This document shows, in pieces, positions 23,255 to 35,226 of a stretch of DNA of 64,000 nucleotides (positions are counted from its first letter, which is position 1; every line of letters begins with the position of its first letter). This DNA comes from Agrocybe praecox (lineage: Eukaryota; Basidiomycota; Agaricomycetes; Agaricales; Agrocybaceae): NCBI GenBank assembly GCA_964017145.1, contig OZ024842.1:434001-498000 (forward strand). The letters are read 5' to 3'. The translations under genes and the position numbers were made by a program. The notes under the pieces were generated by a model, which saw only the letters and a program-made list of their open reading frames with translations, was not told the origin of the DNA and made no database searches.

Positions 23255-26200
23255 ATGCTTCTCTTCTCCGGCTCATCTGCCCTCTCCCAACCTAAGCTAC
23301 AAAAGCTTCTGACTTCCGTCCAAACCAGATCAAGCATCACTTCAATAGATGCAGTTCATCTACATCTTGTTCAACCCACGTCCCCCTCTGCTCTCGCCAC
23401 ACTCTCAGATTCAACTTCGCCCCAGCGTGCGATCCTGGACAGGCTCCTCGCGTATGGCGATAATGAGCAACACCCTGGTACTATCTCGGCCGTCTCCTCT
23501 GCTCTTTCTGGAGAGAGCGTCGAGAAATCCAAAACTGTCATTTTTGTCCTTCCAAGGCCGGGAAGTGTCTCGCCATGGTCAAGCAAAGCGACAGATATCG
23601 CGAAGTTGTGCAATCTCGGCGAATACGTTCAGAGAGTCGAGAGAGGTTGTGTCTTCGTCGTTTCCACTAACGGGAAAGAAATCAGCGACAATGAGTTGTC
23701 TGCATTCGGACACCTCCTGCACGACAGGATGACCCAAATCCTGAGCAAGGCAGCACCACAGGAAGAGCAAATTTTCGCCCACAACGAGGCGAAGCCTTTG
23801 CGAGTCGTCGAGCTTCTTCCTTCAGAGGAAAACGTCAACGAGGCGGATGTGGCTACACAGGCTAAAGCCAAGCTCGTCGCAGCAAATATCGAATTGGGAC
23901 TCGCACTCGCACCGACAGAAATCGACTACCTCGTCGCTGCCTATACCTCATCCACCACATCGATGAACCGTAACCCCACCGATGCCGAGCTGTTCATGTT
24001 CGCCCAAGTCAATTCAGAGCACTGCAGGCACAAAATCTTCAATGCTGCATGGGAAATCGATTCTGTCGCAAAACCCAACTCTCTCTTTGGGATGATCAGG
24101 AATACCGAGAAAGTAATCGGAAGCAAGGGCACGATATCGGCGTACAGTGATAACGCGGCTGTGTTGGAAGGCTCTCGTGCTCCTCGATTTGCTGCAGTAG
24201 CTGGCGAATGGACTTATTCTACCAAGGAAGAGGATATGCCCATCCTTATCAAGGTTGAGACCCACAACCACCCCACGGCTGTCTCTCCTTATCCTGGTGC
24301 AGCTACTGGATCAGGAGGTGAAATTCGTGATGAAGGCGCTGTCGGAAGGGGTAGCAAGCCCAAGGCTGGGCTGGTCGGTTACACGACGAGCAACTTGAAC
24401 ATCCCTGGTTTCGAACAACCTTGGGAAGAGAATCTGGGAAAGCCGGCCCATATTGCGAGTGCTTTGGATATCATGATCGAAGGCCCACTTGGAGCCAGCG
24501 CCTTTAATAACGAATTTGGAAGGCCCGCGTTGACTGGTTATTGGCGTACTTATTGCCAGGATATCTCTATCGATTCCAGCACGAAGGAAGTGAGGGGATA
24601 CCACAAGCCTATCATGATTGCTGGTGGCTACGGAAACGTTCGACCTTCGTATTCCCTCAAGAGACCCATCACTCCAGGCGCGAAGATCATTGTACTTGGT
24701 GGTCCTGGGCTTCTGATCGGCTTGGGAGGAGGTGCTGCAAGCAGTGTCGTCGGAGGTCAAGGAAATGCGGAATTGGATTTCGCTAGTGTCCAAAGAGATA
24801 ATGCGGAGATGCAAAGGAGGTGTCAAGGTGTTATTGACGCTTGCGTTTCGATGGCTGGAGAAGAAGACAAAAATCCTATCGAAAGTATCCATGATGTCGG
24901 TGCTGGAGGTCTCTCAAACGCTCTTCCGGAATTAGTGCATGATTCTTCTTTGGGTGCGAAGTTTGAGATTCGCGATGTGCTCGTTGCCGACTCGTCCATG
25001 TCTCCTATGGAAATTTGGTGCAATGAATCACAGGAGCGTTACGTTCTCGCAATTTCTCCCAAGGACGGCATGCTGAACATGTTTGAGGAAATCGCAAAGA
25101 GGGAAAGATGCCCCTACAGCGTTGTTGGAGAGGCGACGGAGGTGGAAGAGTTGATCGTCACTGATAGAAATAACAAAGAAGGAAAGGATGTTATTCGGTT
25201 GAGGATGGACGTCTTGTTTGGAAAAAGCCCAAGGATGAATAGGGTCGACAAAACGACGAAGGTTGAAAGGCCTGAATTCGACACGACTTTGTCGAGCTTC
25301 GTCCCTGGGTCCGCTGTGCAAAATGTCAAGGACAAACTTTCGCTCGCTGCTGAACGCGTCCTGCGCCTGCCCAGTGTTGGATCAAAATCATTCCTCATCA
25401 CCATCGGCGATCGTAGCATCTCAGGTCTTGTGACGAGAGAGCAGATGGTTGGACCTTTCCAGGTTCCTGTTGCAGACGTAGCTGTTACTCGGTCGTCCTA
25501 TGGCTTCGACGATGTTGTCTGTGGAGAGGCTATGGCCATGGGCGAACGTACACCCCTAGCCCTCTTGTCTGCTGCTGCTTCAGCACGCATGGCTATCGGA
25601 GAAGCATTGACTAATCTAGCTGCTTCGCATGTCAAGTCTTTGGGGGCGGTGAAGCTGAGTGCAAACTGGATGTGTGCGGCTGGAAAGCAGGGCGAAGGTG
25701 CAGGGATGTACGAGGCTGTTGAAGCGATCGGTATGGAGATGTGCCCTGCGCTGGGAGTTGGCATTCCGGTCGGAAAGGACTCGATGAGCATGAGCATGAA
25801 GTGGAGGGATGAGAACGAGGAGAAGGAGGTCGTCGCTCCTCTTTCTCTGATCATAACCGCATTCGCACCTGTCACGGATGTCCGTTCAACTTGGACACCT
25901 CAACTTCAGACTTCCGCTAATATTGAGAATACATGTTTGGTATTCTTCGACCTCGCGGGTGGAAAACAACGGATCGGAGGTTCGGCTCTCGCTCAGGTAT
26001 TCAGCCAGCTAGGAAAGGAGGCCCCTGATGTTGATGGGGATGAAGGTGTAGCGCGTTTGAAGAGCTTCTTCGAGGGTTGTCTGGATGCGAAGACACATGC
26101 AGATTTGGTTTTGGCATATCACGACCGTTCTGACGGTGGTCTATTTACGACGATTGTGGAAATGGCATTTGCAGGACGCGTGGGAGTTGAAGTCTCGCTT

Positions 26201-27403
26201 GATGCCCTGCCAGGATGCGAAGATGTTATTGCCACCCTGTTTAACGAAGAACTTGGAGCGATCATTCAAGTGCGCGAAGCTGACCTCGCCAAGCTCGTCG
26301 GTATCTTCAACAACCGAGGGTTCCCTTCTACCTCGATACATGCCATTGGACGCGTCAATGCTTCGGCCGAAGATGGAGATGTTACAATTATCTGGAAGGG
26401 CGAGAAGGTGTTCTGCCAGAGCAGAGGGGAATTACAGAAGACGTGGAGCGATACCTCGTTTAGGATGCAGAGTCTGAGAGACAATTCTGCCTGTGCAGAG
26501 GAGGAATATGCCTTGATAACCGACAACCAACATACGGGCTTGTTCTACGACCTCACTTTCACTCCATCGCCATCGAAGGTCCTTGACCTCAACCTCTCTA
26601 AGCCGAAGGTGGCAATTCTGCGCGAACAGGGTGTGAATGGACACCTCGAGATGGCCTGGGCTTTCTCTCGCGCGGGCTTCGAAGCTGTGGATTTGCATAT
26701 GTCTGACATTCTCTCTGGGTCCATCTCGCTGTCTGCCTTCCGCGGATTCGCTGCCTGTGGTGGATTCTCGTACGGAGATGTCCTCGGTGCCGGTAAAGGA
26801 TGGGCGAACTCTGCTTTGCTAAACTTAAGGGCCAGGAAGGAATTCGCCGAATTCTTCCAGCGTAAAGATACTTTTGCGTTGGGTGTATGTAACGGTTGTC
26901 AGTTCCTCTCGCATCTGCGGGAGATCATTCCTGGCACTGAAGCCTGGCCGTACTTCAAGACTAACAAGAGCGAGAGGTTTGAAGGAAGGACATCAGTGGT
27001 GGAAATCGTCGACTCACCTGTCACTCGCAATTCCGTTTTCCTTTCTCAAATGGTTGGTTCTAAGCTTCCTGTTGCCGTTGCCCATGGAGAAGGACGCGCG
27101 TCTTTCCCTGCATCCTCTTTCATCTCCACCGTCCAGGATCAAGGTCTTGTTGCTGTTCGCTACGTCGACTCGCGTGGACTTCCAACGGAAATATACCCCT
27201 TGAATCCCAACGGAAGTACAGGCGGTCTGACTGGTGTCCAAACCCCCGATGGACGAGTGTTAGCACTGATGCCACATCCTGAGAGGGTGGTTGCTGTCGA
27301 GAGTAATAGCTGGGCTTCGGCGGAAGTTCGTCAGAAGTGGTCGAGTGGTCCCTGGTTTAGGTTGTTTGAAAGCGCAAAGAATTGGTGTGATTCTTCTTTC
27401 TAA
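23255..27403 (+). CDS. ADE6: Phosphoribosylformylglycinamidine synthase
   Basis: Single exon, 1382 residues, the usual length for the large eukaryotic and proteobacterial PurL type. It makes formylglycinamidine ribonucleotide from FGAR, ATP and glutamine in de novo purine synthesis, in the cytosol. The order is: an N-terminal PurS-like region, a linker containing EHCRHKIFNA, the first AIRS-type synthetase half (VETHNHPTAVSPYPGAATGS, GGGAASSVVGGQGNAELDF), the second half (YHDRSDGGLFTTIVEMAFAG), then the glutaminase domain from about residue 1120. The triad there is Cys1212 in GVCNGCQ with His1341 and Glu1343 in PHPER. The ATG at 23255 opens MLLFSGSSALSQPKL. It is unusual here in having no intron over 4.1 kb. 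It is the only intact copy; broken copies lie downstream. Confidence 0.97.
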   Translation: MLLFSGSSALSQPKLQKLLTSVQTRSSITSIDAVHLHLVQPTSPSALATLSDSTSPQRAILDRLLAYGDNEQHPGTISAVSSALSGESVEKSKTVIFVLPRPGSVSPWSSKATDIAKLCNLGEYVQRVERGCVFVVSTNGKEISDNELSAFGHLLHDRMTQILSKAAPQEEQIFAHNEAKPLRVVELLPSEENVNEADVATQAKAKLVAANIELGLALAPTEIDYLVAAYTSSTTSMNRNPTDAELFMFAQVNSEHCRHKIFNAAWEIDSVAKPNSLFGMIRNTEKVIGSKGTISAYSDNAAVLEGSRAPRFAAVAGEWTYSTKEEDMPILIKVETHNHPTAVSPYPGAATGSGGEIRDEGAVGRGSKPKAGLVGYTTSNLNIPGFEQPWEENLGKPAHIASALDIMIEGPLGASAFNNEFGRPALTGYWRTYCQDISIDSSTKEVRGYHKPIMIAGGYGNVRPSYSLKRPITPGAKIIVLGGPGLLIGLGGGAASSVVGGQGNAELDFASVQRDNAEMQRRCQGVIDACVSMAGEEDKNPIESIHDVGAGGLSNALPELVHDSSLGAKFEIRDVLVADSSMSPMEIWCNESQERYVLAISPKDGMLNMFEEIAKRERCPYSVVGEATEVEELIVTDRNNKEGKDVIRLRMDVLFGKSPRMNRVDKTTKVERPEFDTTLSSFVPGSAVQNVKDKLSLAAERVLRLPSVGSKSFLITIGDRSISGLVTREQMVGPFQVPVADVAVTRSSYGFDDVVCGEAMAMGERTPLALLSAAASARMAIGEALTNLAASHVKSLGAVKLSANWMCAAGKQGEGAGMYEAVEAIGMEMCPALGVGIPVGKDSMSMSMKWRDENEEKEVVAPLSLIITAFAPVTDVRSTWTPQLQTSANIENTCLVFFDLAGGKQRIGGSALAQVFSQLGKEAPDVDGDEGVARLKSFFEGCLDAKTHADLVLAYHDRSDGGLFTTIVEMAFAGRVGVEVSLDALPGCEDVIATLFNEELGAIIQVREADLAKLVGIFNNRGFPSTSIHAIGRVNASAEDGDVTIIWKGEKVFCQSRGELQKTWSDTSFRMQSLRDNSACAEEEYALITDNQHTGLFYDLTFTPSPSKVLDLNLSKPKVAILREQGVNGHLEMAWAFSRAGFEAVDLHMSDILSGSISLSAFRGFAACGGFSYGDVLGAGKGWANSALLNLRARKEFAEFFQRKDTFALGVCNGCQFLSHLREIIPGTEAWPYFKTNKSERFEGRTSVVEIVDSPVTRNSVFLSQMVGSKLPVAVAHGEGRASFPASSFISTVQDQGLVAVRYVDSRGLPTEIYPLNPNGSTGGLTGVQTPDGRVLALMPHPERVVAVESNSWASAEVRQKWSSGPWFRLFESAKNWCDSSF

Positions 27404-27811
27404 ATGTTATGAGATGTGATTGGTGTGTATGTTTCCATCGAGAGATTATGTCGTAATGTACTCATTTCCTTTTGGTCTTGGTTAGATTTATACAATATTA
27501 TTTCCGCCGACATTGCCCTCTGCGAAAAATTGTTCTGGGATTTTATATAAAACTTTCTCCATAGCAAGAGAGATAAAAGACACGGTTGTCAATGGCACAT
27601 AATCTTGCATATGAAGCACGATCAAATTAATGATTTTCTTGAAAAACTTGTATTGCACATAAATACGTGCGATGCAGGTAGGTACATCGACGGTAGACAG
27701 AGGGCTTAGGGCTAGCATAATGCGTCGCTGATTTCTACGTCGACCCATACGACAACGACTCGGTGAACGTGGAACCGTGCAGGAATTACAGTGCGTCCTC
27801 GATCGCCATTT
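27404..27811. other. Tail-to-tail spacer
   Basis: 408 bases between ADE6 and the truncated EF-hand/ZZ relic. AT-rich, no gene; expected to hold the 3' end of the ADE6 transcript. Confidence 0.5.
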
Positions 27812-28745
27812 TTAATCTCCCCTCTCCGTTTGAGATACCACGATTCTGGAGAGTTTTGTGTGAAGATTTAACGCAGAAGAAATTCTAGTGTAAAAAACCC
27901 CAGTGTGGGTATCACCTGGTGCTATTTTAACGAGATGATGGCGTAACGTATGGTCCACCGAAGTTGCGTTTTGTTCCTCTGCGTCGCATTGTATGCATAC
28001 GAAAGTGTCCTCCACTGCGACATTAATATTAATATTAGATTCATAGGAAATATCAGTCAAGATTGAAGTTGACGTACCACAATCTAAGCAAACCCAACAT
28101 GGCACTGCTACTGGCTGGTCGCAGCATGCGCATGCCTTCGTCTTTGAAGAACTAGGCTCCTCCGCACTGGCCACCCACATCTCCACAGGAAGGCGATCGT
28201 TATAGGTCAGTTTGCCGTTGAGGATACGTTTGAATTTACTAGCTGCATAGCGTGCACGTTGGATGATTTCCATAGAATAGGCGGTGCAGGAAGAAGTTGA
28301 TTTTGACCATGGCATGGCATGCTCTATGGGAATCCACCAACGGCGTCGGGTACTTCTGCTTCGACGCAATGTATACACAGGTTAAAGGTCTCTGGGAGGT
28401 CAGGTGCGATGCAAGTTAAACAAATGATTCTGCTTTTTTGATACACTTATCACATGAATCGCAGAACCAACCACTAATGCACAATTGGTTAATTTGTCGC
28501 AGAGGAGATAAGTACTGCTCATACGACTTACAGATAATTGGGCTCCGAACGACACTGGTAATGCGCGATTTGCCTGTAGAACTGGATTTCGGCCGGAGTC
28601 AGCATCTATCCCAATAGGTCCAATTCCCTTGCTTCGTCAACAGCCAGAGGTTGTTGAGGGGAGCAGTCACTATTTACAATCACCTGGCGAAGCGTAAGTG
28701 TGAAAAAGCTCATTCTTTCCTCCAAACGATTCTGGAAGAAGGAAT
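27812..28745 (-). pseudogene. 5'-truncated relic of the EF-hand/ZZ family
   Basis: Minus-strand sequence matching the last three exons of the gene at 30860-35226. About 28550-28745 corresponds to 31741-31960 (the end of the exon carrying the GxW region). The rest corresponds to the ZZ exons, with CACCDQPVAVPCWVCLDCG and DTFVCIQCDAEEQN preserved. About 1000 residues of N-terminal sequence are absent. The frame stays open for up to 188 codons, so a short protein cannot be excluded, but the first zinc finger is damaged. The 5' break lies within about 25 bases of an ADE6 fragment. Confidence 0.75.
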
Positions 28746-28767
28746 GGCCATTCCCGTACTTATTTTG

Positions 28768-28866
28768 CGCATAATGTGTTCAGGACAAGCTCTAGCTCGC
28801 TGCTGACCGCGTCCTGCGCAGGCTCCTTAGTGTTGAACACGACCTATAGCATCTGAAGCCTTCAAT
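28768..28866 (+). pseudogene. ADE6 fragment, direct
   Basis: It matches ADE6 from about 25322, with GCTCGCTGCTGA and CGCGTCCTGCGC shared, then resumes after a deletion of roughly 30 bases at TAGCATCTGAAGCC against TAGCATCTCAGGTC (about 25415). No frame. Confidence 0.75.
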
Positions 28867-29734
28867 AATAATAAGTCCAATTTGCCATACCGTGACCGTT
28901 CTAATCAAGTCGATTCGCATCGAACGCGCTGGGACAGCGCTATAAGAAAGCTCGAGGCGAGTACTGCCTAACGAGCTGTACTGATTCAGAATAAAGAAAT
29001 TTGGAATGAAGAAAAATCTACTGGTGGCAGAACTGCCTCCTCATATACTCTACTGGGAGGCAATGGGCCACTAGAATGAATGAAAGATCTACACAATGGT
29101 TAAGCTAGGCAACGATGAAGTGGAAAAGAGCATTGTCAAATGTGACAATGCACAAGACAGAGTGAGCGTGCGTTGTCGCTCAATGGACCCTGGCCTATGT
29201 GTGCATTGACCAGTTCATCTTCTGCATCGCTGAATCCATCAAACGATTTCCCCTATTCGCGCCTAGCGTTATTATATGAAAGTCGAGAAGAAATCGAGAG
29301 TTTTTTTATTTGCCCCCTGAAAATTGAGCTTGGAGCTGTATCTGTCGGGAGCAACCCACAGCATGCATGCGAACGAGGGCGGAAAAAATGCCGACTGAGA
29401 AAAGGATAGAGATAGCAGATTCATTTCAATACAACTTGTCTGCTTGTGTGGACTTATAGGCACCCCGTAGTTCTCCGTTTCGTCCTCTGTTTTGTTCTCC
29501 CATATATTTCATAAACCAAACTAAAACCAAAAGAAAATGAGTAAATCGCGGGGAATCTTTCGATGGAAATATACACACCAATCGCATCTTATAACCTTTA
29601 CAAAGAACCACATCACTTCCTTGCGCGCTCAAACAACCAGAATCGGGGTCCACTCGACCGCTTTCCGTAAACTGCTCCAGCAACCACCCGCTCAAGGATG
29701 TAGCATCGGCGCCAACACTCATCCATCGCGGGTT
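28867..29734. other. Spacer between ADE6 fragments, no gene seen
   Basis: No open frame with recognisable features. I could not match it confidently to ADE6 or to the EF-hand/ZZ genes by eye, although very decayed copies could be hidden. Confidence 0.4.
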
Positions 29735-30510
29735 TGCCCATCAATTAAACCGCCTGGACTTCCATTAGTTTTTGAGGGGTATATCGTGATAGGAACGTGG
29801 AGATTCACGCGAGTCGAGGTAGCGAATAACAACAAGGCCTTGCCTTCATAATTCTGGCTGGTGGAGGATGTTGGGAAAGACGCGCGTCCTTCGCAACAGA
29901 TTTGCGAGCGACAGGCAAATCAATGATTCAGGACGATATCCACCATGAGTGTCCTTTCCTTGAAGCTCTTTCACTCTTTTTCCTCTTGAAGTACGGCTAA
30001 CCCTTGGTCACTGGAGTGATTTCCCGTAAACGTCGAACTTGTTGCACACACCCGACGCAAATGTACCCTCGCGCTGGAAGAATCCCGCAAACACCCTCTT
30101 TGCCCTCGAATTTAGCCAAGCTGAGTTCGGCCATCCTTTATTGGCACACAGAGGGCGCTCCGTAAGACAGTCCACAGCAATAAAAAAACCAGAGGACGGT
30201 GAACACTGGATAACGAAACAGAACCAGTGTGGATAAGAGAAAGCTCAGGGTCCCATATTCACGAATCACACCTTGTTCATGTTCACGCAGAAGTGCCACA
30301 TTCTACTTGAATATGTCGCAACGAACTGGGTGTTCTTTGCCCATGGTAAAAATTTATCGCCTTAAAGGAGGTCTTCATCTTCTGCTGAACCAATCCAGGC
30401 GTGTCTAAACTGAATAAGTAACATGGATCAGAGAGAGACTTTGGCAACAGAGAGTACGATAACATCTTCACATCCTCGCATGGCATCAAGTGAGATTTCA
30501 AATTTCAAAC
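29735..30510 (-). pseudogene. Inverted degenerate copy of the ADE6 3' part
   Basis: On the minus strand it is collinear with ADE6 from about 26185 to 27215, with deletions and many stops. Clear anchors: GGGAAAGACGCGCGTCCTTC at about 29871, the glutaminase region at about 30040-30140 (ACACCCGACGCAAATGTACC opposite the nucleophile-Cys stretch), CACACCTTG with CACGCAGAAGTGCCAC at about 30269-30300, and ATAACATCTTCACATCCTCG at about 30460. It cannot encode an enzyme. It lies just past the 3' end of the EF-hand/ZZ gene 1. Confidence 0.85.
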
Positions 30511-30859
30511 TCCTACGGACTCCTAGTATTTCGCTTTTTCCTTTCTTTCTTTAGTAGATTTTGCCTTACGCTACATGTTGTATACTACATTTCGCTTAGT
30601 CCGGCTTGAGCTCGGTCTGGTGGTGTCGCAAACTTAGTTTTCGGCCCCCCCCGGTCCAGCAAAAGAGACTGGCGACAATACATTCGCTGTAGACCCAAAA
30701 CACTCCCCTCTCGTATGACACCAAATCTCCTCTTCTCAGTGACAGCAAAATGGAGTCGTGGATAATGTACAGATGTTTATGTACCTATTTACTACGCCAG
30801 CATGTAAATGAAAATTATGGCAGAAAATTATATAGGCTCAAGTACTCGTGTGATTTTAA

Positions 30860-33800
30860 TCACTCCTCTTTTCTTGTCGTATTCGTGTCTTGATTTGATG
30901 ATGGAGAAAATTGGGTTATGATCTGGTGCAGAAGGGATTCCAGCGTGGAGAACCGAAGCGCAACTTCTTCCTCCACTTTTGACAAACGCTGTTCAACCTT
31001 TGCGTCAAGCGCTGATAATGATGTAGACAATTTCTGTTCCATGTTGATAATCCGTTGTTGTACGTCTAGAATAGTTGCTTCACCTGTTCTTGCACGTCCG
31101 TCTTCTTGAAGCTTGCTGTCGACAGCACGAGATATTCTAACAAGATGGTGGTGCATAGTATGGTACGGTAAATCTTTTAAGGTCCTCTCCTCTGCGTCGC
31201 ACTGTAGACAGACATAGATTTCTAGCTCTGCGTTAAGCAATGGTCACGATAGAATTGAATTCATAACACACCACAATTCAAGCATACCCAACACGGTATT
31301 GCTATGGGCTGATGGCAGCCGGCGCATGTAGCCAAACGGCGAGGTTCCTCGGCTTCCGAGTTAGCTACTCCAGTTTCGTCAGGTTGAAGAGGGTGGTTGT
31401 CGCCGATCATTTGAGCAGTCAGACTGATTTCTCGTCTTAGGTCATTGCATAGATTCCGTGCACGCTGGATGGTGTCCATAATAAAGGGGATATGCAAAAA
31501 GAAGTTGACTTTGATCATATCGTGCCGTGCGTCATGAGTAAATTCATTTCCGGGCCCTCGACTGGGAACCTTTTCAACGCAGTTGATACATAAATCGAAG
31601 GATTGGAAATAGTCGGAAGCAATGCATTCCAGACAAATGATTCTGCTTTTTCTGATGCGCTTGTGACAGTTATTGCAGGTCCAGCCACTAATATGTAAAT
31701 TGTTAGTTACACATGGATGATTCAAACACTGGCCGTAGTGCTTACAGATGATCGGCCTCAGATCGGCGTTGGTATAATGCAATCTCTGTGTAAAATTGTA
31801 CCTCGGCTGGAGTCAACGTCAACCTTAATCGGTCCAATTCCCGGACCTCTGTAGCATCTAAAGGTTGCTGAGGTGAATAGTTAGCGCTTACGATGAAGTG
31901 ACGAAGTGACAGTTTCAGAAAGCGCAATCTTTCTCGTAAACGATCCTGTAGGAAGGGTCCACGCCTAAGCCTTTGTCGAACGAAATGGAGGATAGAACTC
32001 CGTAGGAAATCCCAGTGAGCTCGAGATGGATCCTCCGATAAGAGAATGGGTGTGTAACGATATTGAACAACGAAGGGAGGAATACGTCGATATCTTAAGG
32101 GCTTGTATCGAGTGTCAGGATGATCTCGATATCGACCCCATTGATCGCTCCAAGTTATCGTTAAAACCCCTTCAGCTTTGTCAAAAGTTCCGGTGCCCAT
32201 GTAGTAGCTTGAATAAGCTGTCAATGTGAGCTCGTAACCATTCTCAATAGCCTGTACGGTCCCTTCTACCGTGTGCCTGGCATGAAACTCGTCATCTGTC
32301 CCTGTAAGCTTTCCTTGGTCGGAATCGATATGCAGTGACAGTCTAGAAGTGAAGTCGCCATTATGGAGAGCATCATTTGAAAGATTTTCCGCGGTCCAAT
32401 GTCCTTCAAGTTGATGAACAGTTTGGTCATTGAAAAGTAGGTGGTCTCGCGCAAAACCGGTGGTTGCTTGGACGCCATCCTCGACGTCAAACTTTAACAA
32501 AGCAACAGGGTCCAGATTGGCAGCCCCTTTCAAAATAGGGTTCTGATCTGTAGAGGTTTCTTCTTCTTCTTCTTCATCATCATCACCGTTATCGTAGGAT
32601 ACGTAAACCTCTTGCGAGAATGCATTTTCAGTGGCATTGATGTCGCTTTCTTTACGCAGAAGTTGAAACTGCATCGTGATAAGCTGATGCATAGCACTAA
32701 AGGGCGATTGATGCTTTACTCACCATTCCGAATGCAAAATTTTCAAAGCGAGCCTGCACTTGGGCTGGATTTGTTTGTTGGAAAAGGGCTATTAGAGTAT
32801 TATGCCTCTAAGCTTTCCTGCATAGTACCACGGCGTAGAATTAGACTCACCCTCCAGATTTTGGATGCGATAGCTGACCACATCGAAAATATGCGACAAA
32901 GACGTGCTTAATGTTTTCATTTCTTCGCGGTTGATGACATGTCTACATGCTATCAAAATGAAATTGAGGTGCTGTCGCAGAAGAAGATATATGAGCGGGA
33001 AAAGGTACTACATACACGCAAATACGTAAGTGGTAAAATTCATCTGATTGTTAATTACTAGGATGAAACTCACGCGCTCGATTCTCCCCTCGCCCGTAAC
33101 CAGAGTAATCGTGGCTGGAGTGTCTAGCTCGAATCTAATCTTCCTCAGGTTGGACTTCATTCTTTGCTCTTCTGCGCTAGTGTACTCTGTGGTGATTCGA
33201 GTTAACTGGGCATCGGAGGACTCCCGCTCGTTGATGGGGCGAAGAGAACGAACTAGGATTTCTACTTTTGTGAGTGCTGGACTAAAGAGATATTCGTCGA
33301 TCAAACGCCTATTTGCGATCTTAACATACTCCAATGTTTGATACATATCTCGGATTATGGCGCATATCTTGTTGCGGTAGTCCATAACACTGGTTTGCCA
33401 GCCTGTTGAGCAGAAAGAATTGGTATTTTTTTTTCGCCGAGATGTACGATTATCACGTACCCAGCGCCCAGAAAGCAAGCCAATGAAGTAGACTATTGGA
33501 CAAAGTCACACAGCGTGCACACACGATAAATCGGAATATGTTCGCATAGAAACACACTTGGGAACTAACCTCCATCCGTTCGGTCTTGATCTGACAAAGG
33601 TATTGACTTCTTTGACGCTGATGAATCCAGTTCCATCATCATCAATGGCCTCGAGAATGGGCTGTACGTATGTTGGATTGATATATGACAGGGCCCACTC
33701 GTCATCACTGTTTTTAGTTGACATTGACAGCCCGAAGATTGGACTCTGCGAATCCGATATGCTGGTGCTGAGACTAGTCGACGGTATGTTTTCCAGTGAT

Positions 33801-35226
33801 CCATTACTGTGATAAAATGCCTTGCGAGTAGGGTCATTGTAATAATCGTGGAGGGCAAGCACAAAGTGTCGCGCCTTAACACTACTCTTCCATTTCTAAA
33901 AAAAAAAGAAGTTTTCAATGAACGGATAAGATTCCCAATGGAATCATCTACGCACCATGTCCTTCCAAATGTTTTGGAGATCCTGGTAGTTCGAAGTCAA
34001 TGAAATCAGATAAAAGTCCGTGGAATGGCACACTCACGTGGTCAAGTATACGATCATACGCGCCAGATTGCAGAGTCCTGATAATGGCATCATGTTGCAA
34101 GTCTAGCTTGCGCTGGAACAATTCCATATGTTCCCTGAGGGAGGAGTCGACGTCTTCTCTGATCTCCTTGAGTAGCTTGTCTCTCATTGAGGCCTGTTGA
34201 GTATCGCGCTGGCCCGAAGCTGCACTGGTTATCGACGATTGCATGGATAAGTCCCCAGTCCGAATTGCGAGATCTTTGAACAAGGTATCATCATTCAAGC
34301 ATTTTTCAATTCCGTTCTGGTTGATAATTTTTAGTATTTCCGCGTCGCGTCGCGTCGACTGGGCTGTCACTCGACGCAGAAGAGCGAGGGTTTCTGCAGT
34401 AGTTTCTTTCAGGTCTTGCAATCCGTTCTGGAAATCGTTAACATCGCCGTGGATGGTGTCAACTCCCAAGGCGGTATAAGCCAAAAGGAGGTCTGTTAGA
34501 TTACGCCTATGAAATTTGAATTTCGCAATGAAATTTGCGAATCGTTCTTCATAGATCTTCGATTTGACGATCCTTGCTGCTAGTGATATATCTGGTAAAT
34601 ATTTTTTTAGATGGAAGTTCCCAAGATTACTCACTTAAAACATTCTTTTTCAAGTAAGAATCGCAGGCTGACCCACATTCTGTTATGTCCTCAGCAATTT
34701 TGGTCACAGTGGGCTTTAGGCGCTCTGCTATTGTCATAAAGCCATCCTTTAGCTGACTCGGATCGCGGATTCTGCTAAGGCTGGTGCAAGCGACATGATC
34801 AGCCTGATAAACTCGCGCAAATTAACACTTGTATCACGTACTCAAAAAAATTGTTCATGAGATCCTTTACGCAAACGATTACCAAGAAGACCTTCTGATC
34901 GTTATCTCTTCGTCCAATATCCATCTTGATGATGAATTTGAACGGCTGGAGAGCGACTATTATATTTTGTAAGATGTAAAGTATGTTTGTTACTTGATAA
35001 TATCCTTACCGGCAATAAATGGATGTATTTGAGAGAGGCATTCCAGGCATTCTACGGTAGCCTTAGCTGCTGAAGTAAAGGTGGTGAAGGCCTCCTCAAT
35101 TTGTCTGGGTTGGATTCCCTTGGTATCAAGAAACGAGTTAGAAGAGGATAGGAAATTGATGCGCTCTTTGTATAACTGATCGAAGCGTTGCAAAGTTGCA
35201 GTCTTATCCATGTCGTTTGACGCCAT
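30860..35226 (-). CDS. EF-hand/ZZ-finger multidomain protein, paralogue 1
   Basis: Thirteen exons on the minus strand: 35010-35226, 34842-34956, 34635-34780, 34038-34579, 33956-33982, 33570-33895, 33461-33492, 33074-33402, 32851-33007, 32724-32788, 31746-32668, 31272-31687, 30860-31227; 1220 residues. The N-terminal ~340 residues look helical with a coiled coil. A canonical EF-hand loop, DDDGTGFISVKE, is at about 434-445. An acidic run (DDDEEEEEE) is near 680-688, then a beta-type region with GHW near 741. The first ZZ-like finger has CNNC, CLEC, CINC and HDARH from about residue 964; a second has CAGC, CWVC and CLQC. A coiled coil ends the protein. I infer a calcium-responsive scaffold or effector; no member has a function known to me. 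All exon phases agree. Confidence 0.83.
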
